Below are positions 49,031-54,304 of a stretch of DNA of 54,304 nucleotides, one piece after another. Location of the stretch: NCBI GenBank assembly GCA_021151485.1, contig JAGKXB010000011.1, forward strand, positions 1 to 54,304. The letters are read 5' to 3'. This stretch comes from Oxalobacteraceae bacterium. GTDB lineage: Bacteria > Pseudomonadota > Gammaproteobacteria > Burkholderiales > Burkholderiaceae_D. The notes under the pieces were generated by a model. It saw nothing but the letters and a program-made list of their open reading frames with translations, did no database searches and was not told the DNA's origin. Numbering within the stretch: position 1 is the stretch's first letter; the number at the start of each line of letters is the position of its first letter. A program made the translations under genes and the position numbers.

Positions 49031-49054
49031 TTTGGTAAGAGATTTGGTAAGAGA
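49031..49054. repeat. Tandem 12-mer next to attR
   Basis: TTTGGTAAGAGA occurs twice without spacer. Its period and position just past the terminator mirror the AATCACCCCCAC pair of the element on the left, but the sequence differs. Confidence 0.75.
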
Positions 49055-49131
49055 AAATCTGCTGAATTAAACAACTTATTCAAAAAATAGCCATCGTGCT
49101 GTCTAGCCGCATGATCACTAAAAAATTCATC

Positions 49132-49434
49132 ATGAAACGCGAAGTCAAATGGCCGCACCTCGGCGAAATTTTGATGCTTGAATGGTTGGAACCAATGGGC
49201 TTGAGTCAATACGCCTTAGCCAAGGCAATCGGCGTTCCCGCTCGCCGTATCAATGAAATCGTCAAAGGAATGCGCAGCATCACCGCCGACACAGCCTTGC
49301 GCCTGGCTGCCTTGTTTGGCACGGATGCACAAAGCTGGATCAATCTGCAAACTGAATATGATTTGGTTGTCGCTGGCGATGCGATGGCTGAAGTGTTGGG
49401 GCGTATCAAGCGGTACGATTTGGTTCGTGCTTGA
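49132..49434 (+). CDS. HigA-family antitoxin / XRE regulator, orphan
   Basis: Start at ATG 49132 (MKREVKWPHLGEIL), giving 100 residues, the usual HigA length; upstream ATGs would add 5-12 residues. HTH: MGLSQYALAKAIGVPARRINEIVKGMRSI, then DTALRLAALFGTDAQSWINLQ. HigA neutralises HigB mRNase and represses the operon. The 105 nt between the terminator and this gene cannot hold higB and nothing downstream resembles it, so it is an orphan, perhaps a remnant of island rearrangement. Confidence 0.82.
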   Translation: MKREVKWPHLGEILMLEWLEPMGLSQYALAKAIGVPARRINEIVKGMRSITADTALRLAALFGTDAQSWINLQTEYDLVVAGDAMAEVLGRIKRYDLVRA

Positions 49435-49479
49435 GGTTGGGTGTAATAAAGGCGATTTAATTTGACAGAGTGTGTCAAA

Positions 49480-49641
49480 TCAGGTCTGAGCTAGTACAGA
49501 TAAATTGATCCATTTGCGTAGCGTTTGGTCACCCAGGCCCAGCTCCTTGATCACGACTGCGATTGAATCACCATTATGGACGCGCTTGACGGCGAGCTAT
49601 TTGAACTCGCTCGTATAGGCTTGTTTCGGTATTTTTTTCAT
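49480..49641 (-). pseudogene. IS3-family orfA remnant with in-frame TAG
   Basis: Reading from ATG 49641: MKKIPKQAYTSEFK, stop TAG, LAVKRVHNGDSIAVVIKELGL.., ending in QTLRKWINL and TGA. It is the N-terminal helix-turn-helix part of an IS3/IS911-type OrfA, preceded by GAGGAAG. The TAG probably replaces a Gln or Glu codon. No orfB and no clear inverted terminal repeats follow. Confidence 0.8.
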
Positions 49642-49660
49642 TTTCTGTCTTCCTCTAGTA

Positions 49661-49675
49661 ACGTAAATTTTACGT
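49661..49675. other. Small palindrome at the helicase-nuclease stop codon
   Basis: ACGTAAA T TTTACGT; it includes the TAA of the helicase-nuclease gene and borders the IS remnant. It could be part of an IS end or a weak terminator. Confidence 0.35.
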
Positions 49676-52600
49676 CACCTGCGGCAGACTAAATTTCATG
49701 GGAAGCGCAGCTGCTCCTTTCCCTTTCTGTTCGTCGGCATTTGCTGATTCAAGTGCAGCCGACGCTATTGGATCGATAACGCGACGTTCGACATACTTAG
49801 TATTGTCGACATCTTCAGCACCTATTGCGTTAATTCCCATTCGTTCCATCGTTGCGAAGAGGTCAGCTAGAACTTCATCTTTTCTCATGTAGTAACTGGA
49901 CGCGAAACATCTCCAGAACGTCCAACCGGCACGCTCCAAGATGCGTTGGCGCGTCATGTCATCAAGCCACTGACCTGGTCCGTGGAAACGGTCACCATCG
50001 AGCTCAATCGCCAATCTACGGTCTTCAGCCCCCTCAACCACAAAGTCAATTTTGTACCCTCCGACTTTGACCTGCGGCTTGACGCGATATCCCTTTCCCG
50101 TAAGGACGTCGTATACCTCGCGCTCGAAACTTGAGTCACAGAGCTCACGCAAGTTACTGACTTCTTGGGCATCTTGCTTAAATGGCGCAGCAAAATGTCG
50201 AATGAGTTTTGCGCGCAGGTCTTCGGGTTTCATATCAGCCTCATCGACCGACCGGAAGAGCATCATGCGTTCTCGAGCTCGAGAGGCTGCCACGTTATAG
50301 CGTTGCTCGAATGTCGCAGCGCTGCTTGTCGCTCTGTCTCCCTTCGCAGACACCATGGATACAAGCATGATATCTCGTTCGCCGCCTTGGAAAGTAGGAG
50401 GTGTTCCCACCATGATATGCCGGTCGAGGATTTCATTCATTGGAATCCGCTGATGCACAAGGTCATGGATATGGGAGGCTTGAGCGGTACCTTGCAAGGT
50501 TACGACACCAATACTCCGCCCAGACAACGTGGAGTCTCCAATAATGCGTTCGATTTCATCAACTATCGCGTCTGCCTCCGGCGGATTCAAATCCCCTTTT
50601 CTATAGCCGCTCTTCACATACACATCAATGAGGGGCGGGTCGAGACGCTCTGAACGACGGGGGATACGCATCGGTCGAATTTCATGCTGATAGAACTCCC
50701 GTTTGGAGAATTCGATAATCGCGGGAACGCAACGGAAATGTTCCTTCAACATGGTCGAATTCCCAGCGAAAACAACTCGCGCCAAGTCATAAATGGACTT
50801 ATCGGGAGTCATTTCAGAGCCGTGGGGTTGACTGGCCAGGAAGCGATGGTGCAGCTCCTTAATTTTCTCTTCTGCCATCCCAACGGCCCCCGGAGAGACC
50901 TGCTTATGGTCTCCGACGATAAGAAGCTTTTTCCCTCTCAACAGAACTGGGAAGGCCCAAATATCGGATTGCGAAGACTCGTCAACGATAACCAGGTCAA
51001 AAAGACCTAATTCGGCTGGAATACTTTCCGAAACACGCCACTGCGGCATAACCCAGCAAGGTACTGCTGAATAAGCGCGAGTCATCGCTTCTCGAGCATT
51101 CCGTCGATGGCGGATTGCTCGAATACCTGTGCCGCTGCCGACCGATTGAATCGAGTTCAGATATTTTTGTAATGCCTGTTGTACAGATTCAGGGGAATTT
51201 TTATAGACCCCCAACCACGTCTTCGCCGCAATCAGTTTTTTGTAGATGTGACTTAGGGAACGCTCGGTTTCATGCCGTTGAGTCTGGAGTTTTTTGAGCT
51301 CTTCGTGCACATCAATGCTATCCAGGAATGTTTTTGCGCAGCGCCAGAACCATGCTTCTAGCCAATTGGAGGGGGTCAACAAATCAACTTCGCCCGTAGC
51401 GACCTCGGTACGCAAGCGTGCCGCCCACCTTGGCGCGCCGGCGTGTTCAACCTGGTCTGCCACTTTGGCAACTGTGTCCAACATTCCTCGAAGTTCGTGC
51501 ACGCGGCGCAGTTCCGCCAATTTATCTGTCCATTCAAGACCGATGTATTCTGGTGTTCTTTCGGGATTTCCCAACTCGTGACGCAAAAATGCGTTCAATT
51601 CAGTTGTAATTGCCCCGCTCTTCTGCTTGAGCTTTGACAAATATTCTTCAACCCGAAGAGTTGCGTAGTTAAGACGATTCTTGTCGAGATGTTGGACAAG
51701 TGCTACAAGCAGCACCTCGGCCTCTCCCTCATCCACTTTAAGAATCCGTTTACCAAAAACAGCCTCTACTTTGGCGGGCAGTGCGCGTTCATATCCTTGA
51801 ACGAACTCCTTGAGACGGGCCATCTTCTTAGCAATTTCATTAAGGTTACGCAATGGATGGGAGCCTACATCGACGTTCGGCAGGTCATATTCACCCGCTA
51901 CGGCATTCCACCGAGATACCAGTTGCAGAACATCCTTTCTTAGCTGACATGTCGCGGCAACAGCTTTCCAACCTTCGGCATCAGCAGGTCTTGCACCGGA
52001 TACGGTAACGGAACTGACAATTTCACGTGCTTCTTTCTTTCCAAACGGAAGTGAGAAAGCACTTTTCCCTTGAACAAGACGACCTAGAGCCTCCATAAAA
52101 TCGACATTTGACTCGGCATTTGGTGCCAGCTCCACCGGGGCCTTCATGAGATTCTTCCGTTCGACTTCCAGAGACTCCACTACTGCAAGCAGTTCGCCTA
52201 GCTGGGCTAGCACCACATCAGGCTGGGATTCTCGATATGCCTTCGACAAACTCGCAACCCAAAGAGCGCCATACCCATCAACCTCTTTTTGCAACTCCAG
52301 ATAGGACTCTAGGAAAGGAACCAGCTCTTGTGCCCTCATCAAGGTCTCTGGAGTGGCATCAGTCAGCGGTAATGTAGCTCCCGCCTTAACCTTAGATTCA
52401 ATCTGGCGAGCTCGCACCAAATCTTCATGTAATGCTGCCAACTCGGGACCAGAGCAAAAATCATCAACAGGTGGAAGCTTTACACGCAAATAAGCCAAAT
52501 CGCCCCTGAGAGCGGCGCGCGCGGTGTGAGCATCTGCAATGATGTGCTCCGCAAACGGCACGTTCCCATTTCGGACGGTGTCTAAGGAATCATCTAGCCA

Positions 52601-54199
52601 ACCAAAATTACCTTCATTTTTCAGAACAAAATGCGCCAGGTCAGGAGGATTCATCTCTCGTCCATGCAACACGAACTTAGTCATGTGCTGTCTCGCAAAC
52701 TCCGCAATATTTGAATCTATCGCGGCGAGCTTGCGATGCATCTCGTCCAATTGCTGTTCCGAGTTGCTGATGTCTTGCTCAACCCGTCCCGGCTGTAACG
52801 AGCTGACGCGAGTGGCGATTTCTTGAATAGAGGCTTCAAATTGCTTCATGCCTGCCTTATCTTCCGAAAGCAGGGCGACGCAGAGCGGTCGAATCGACTC
52901 AGGAAGCTTTTCCTGAACAACTGAAAGAGCTGCCTCCCCCTTTGAAGTCACCAACACTCGCTTACCTTGCGCCAAGTAGTGACTGATAATATTTGCAATC
53001 GTGTGCGTCTTTCCCGTCCCTGGTGGCCCTTGAACAACCGAACCATTTCCTGTTTCCAACTGCTGCACGATAGCGACTTGCTCGTCGTTATATGGCATTG
53101 GGAAATACAGCTCACGCACACCCTCCGCAGAGTTACTGGATGACAAACCTCTAAAGAGAATCGACTCCGGCGCCTTGACCTCTGCGCTACCACGCTCGAC
53201 AAAGCCACGAATAACGTCTGGCACTTCTGCGTTATCTTCCAGCTTAGAAATGAGCCGCTCGATGTCTTGCAACAGAATATGCTCAGAGCGTTTCCTAGCG
53301 TAAAACACCCAAGTGTCAGTGACGCAGAGTTTCTCAGTCGCATCTGGCATGAGACGGTCTTCTGGCGTTAGGTAATGTCCATTGGCGTCAAGGTTTGCCA
53401 CCGCATTCTTCAACACCCGCTCAAAAGTCAAAGAATCAAATGGAGTCAGGTTATTCGCTGCTGCTGCTTGGTCTGCCTTCCAAAAGCCCATTACGGCTGG
53501 AACACCAGCATTCTCTATCTCGGCATAACAATCCAACTCTACCCTTGGCTCCATATCTCGCGGGCGCACCTCAAGTGCATACGTACGGTCGTTCAGAGTC
53601 AAATCGCACAACTGCGTGATGAGGGGATGCTTGATGGTCTTGCCTTTACCTTCTAGACGCCAGATAGTGTGACCAATACCCCAAACTAGCTCGATAGGCG
53701 TTTCGGCTCCTTCTGTGGCCATATGCTGCTGAAGAGAAAACAACTTTGCATAGACGGCCATCGTCTTTCGCCGCTCTTTCTCGACCAAAGCCCAGGGCGT
53801 CCAAAGATGCTCTACATACCGGTCAAAAAGTTTTTTGACATCGGGGTGGTCTTGCAGCTTCAGGGTAAGAACCTCAGCATCTTTCTTATTGGAGGATTTC
53901 TCGATGAATTCTGTACGTAGTTCTGGTTCTTTACTTGGAGACTTCGAAAGTACAAGCCACTTCGCAAGATTTTCATCTGGCTGCGGCGGGTTGATTTCCA
54001 TTAACCTCGGAACACGCAACCACACGTCATCGCCATTTTCGACCTGATTAAACTCGAGCCCTGGAATTGTGCGCATATCGGACTCGAGAGCGGAAAAGTA
54101 TTCCGTCGGCACCGCAATTGGAGCGGTTTTAGTGAGCTTTTCAACGTGCTTAATGTAATCCAGCACCTCAATCACGGGTGCATTTTGAGTTGTGATCAT
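49670..54199 (-). CDS. SF1 helicase with C-terminal Vsr/DUF559-like nuclease (putative anti-phage protein)
   Basis: 1509 residues, complete. N-terminal about 365 residues are of unknown fold (no clear DUF4011 signature seen). GPPGTGKT at 391-398 is Walker A of a UvrD/Dna2-like SF1 ATPase. A long helical insert occupies about 430-1040. IVDESSQ near 1073 (Walker B), LIVGDHKQVSP (motif III) and NVAASRARERM (motif VI) complete it. Residues about 1353-1460 are a PD-(D/E)xK Vsr/DUF559-type nuclease: SSFEREVYDVL, KIDFVVEG (Asp 1385), AIELDGDRFHG (Glu 1399) and RAGWTFWRCF. The architecture resembles the one-gene Hhe/Nhi-like defence proteins, so phage defence is inferred. Start ATG 54199; the upstream neighbour is off-window. 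Confidence 0.85.
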   Translation of the reverse strand: MITTQNAPVIEVLDYIKHVEKLTKTAPIAVPTEYFSALESDMRTIPGLEFNQVENGDDVWLRVPRLMEINPPQPDENLAKWLVLSKSPSKEPELRTEFIEKSSNKKDAEVLTLKLQDHPDVKKLFDRYVEHLWTPWALVEKERRKTMAVYAKLFSLQQHMATEGAETPIELVWGIGHTIWRLEGKGKTIKHPLITQLCDLTLNDRTYALEVRPRDMEPRVELDCYAEIENAGVPAVMGFWKADQAAAANNLTPFDSLTFERVLKNAVANLDANGHYLTPEDRLMPDATEKLCVTDTWVFYARKRSEHILLQDIERLISKLEDNAEVPDVIRGFVERGSAEVKAPESILFRGLSSSNSAEGVRELYFPMPYNDEQVAIVQQLETGNGSVVQGPPGTGKTHTIANIISHYLAQGKRVLVTSKGEAALSVVQEKLPESIRPLCVALLSEDKAGMKQFEASIQEIATRVSSLQPGRVEQDISNSEQQLDEMHRKLAAIDSNIAEFARQHMTKFVLHGREMNPPDLAHFVLKNEGNFGWLDDSLDTVRNGNVPFAEHIIADAHTARAALRGDLAYLRVKLPPVDDFCSGPELAALHEDLVRARQIESKVKAGATLPLTDATPETLMRAQELVPFLESYLELQKEVDGYGALWVASLSKAYRESQPDVVLAQLGELLAVVESLEVERKNLMKAPVELAPNAESNVDFMEALGRLVQGKSAFSLPFGKKEAREIVSSVTVSGARPADAEGWKAVAATCQLRKDVLQLVSRWNAVAGEYDLPNVDVGSHPLRNLNEIAKKMARLKEFVQGYERALPAKVEAVFGKRILKVDEGEAEVLLVALVQHLDKNRLNYATLRVEEYLSKLKQKSGAITTELNAFLRHELGNPERTPEYIGLEWTDKLAELRRVHELRGMLDTVAKVADQVEHAGAPRWAARLRTEVATGEVDLLTPSNWLEAWFWRCAKTFLDSIDVHEELKKLQTQRHETERSLSHIYKKLIAAKTWLGVYKNSPESVQQALQKYLNSIQSVGSGTGIRAIRHRRNAREAMTRAYSAVPCWVMPQWRVSESIPAELGLFDLVIVDESSQSDIWAFPVLLRGKKLLIVGDHKQVSPGAVGMAEEKIKELHHRFLASQPHGSEMTPDKSIYDLARVVFAGNSTMLKEHFRCVPAIIEFSKREFYQHEIRPMRIPRRSERLDPPLIDVYVKSGYRKGDLNPPEADAIVDEIERIIGDSTLSGRSIGVVTLQGTAQASHIHDLVHQRIPMNEILDRHIMVGTPPTFQGGERDIMLVSMVSAKGDRATSSAATFEQRYNVAASRARERMMLFRSVDEADMKPEDLRAKLIRHFAAPFKQDAQEVSNLRELCDSSFEREVYDVLTGKGYRVKPQVKVGGYKIDFVVEGAEDRRLAIELDGDRFHGPGQWLDDMTRQRILERAGWTFWRCFASSYYMRKDEVLADLFATMERMGINAIGAEDVDNTKYVERRVIDPIASAALESANADEQKGKGAAALPMKFSLPQVT

Positions 54200-54304
54200 T
54201 ATGTTGTTTTTTTATACTGAAAAATTTGCTTCACACGTCAACATGTATTAGTTCAGACAAGATCTGACACATCGACTTGAAAAGATGAGAGTTACCGGTT
54301 TAGA

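Overview
The window reads as a betaproteobacterial chromosome, most likely Burkholderiales close to Oxalobacteraceae. The evidence is the order panC-scpA-DUF3460-metG, the divergent mrp/apbC, and the cluster tRNA-Val-thrS-infC-rpmI-rplT-pheS-pheT-ihfA-merR. The small DUF3460 protein is a family I know from betaproteobacteria. Base composition is moderate, visibly AT-rich in the first 9 kb and more GC-rich inside the integrated element at 34.9-49.0 kb. Assignments come from motif recognition only; no database was searched.

Layout. 1-6.7 kb: a secreted pentapeptide-repeat protein, a cyclic-nucleotide-gated SLC13-type transporter, a membrane-anchored ABC-type binding protein, a large alkaline phosphatase and a small secreted CarboxypepD_reg-like protein. 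6.8-14.9 kb: acyl-CoA synthetase, then panC, scpA, DUF3460 and metG on the minus strand, then mrp and a GST on the plus strand. 15.2-16.5 kb: an anomalous PT-repeat membrane protein resembling eukaryotic (stramenopile-like) repeat proteins. 16.7-26.7 kb: a CDF metal exporter, then the translation/IHF cluster, which starts with a tRNA-Val behind a good sigma70 promoter. 26.7-34.6 kb: a TPR-GT41 glycosyltransferase, hslO, mutS and lysC. 34.7-34.9 kb: tRNA-Ser(GCT) and tRNA-Arg(ACG).

34.89-48.99 kb is an integrated element of about 14.1 kb in the 3' end of tRNA-Arg(ACG). It is bounded by a 30-bp identical core inside a roughly 100-bp direct repeat that includes the tRNA terminator. All its genes are on the minus strand: a tyrosine integrase next to attR, a single-polypeptide type ISP restriction-modification enzyme, an overlapping pair of genes I cannot assign (397 and 268 aa), an AlpA-type regulator, a replication block (CHC2 zinc finger plus TOPRIM-DUF3987 protein) and three hypothetical genes. 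This is the organisation of a P4-like satellite or integrative element carrying a defence cargo. A perfect 26-bp repeat made of two 12-mers lies just inside each end and is a candidate integrase arm or excision site.

Right of attR there is a different perfect tandem 12-mer, an orphan HigA antitoxin, a broken IS3-type orfA and a 1509-aa helicase-nuclease that looks like a one-gene anti-phage system. I infer that this is the left end of a second, older island stacked at the same tRNA-Arg site, with its other end beyond the window. The best candidates for something undescribed are the two-gene module at 40.1-42.1 kb, the helicase-nuclease, the start-codon-sequestering hairpin of alpA and the hairpin between Shine-Dalgarno and start codon of rpmI.
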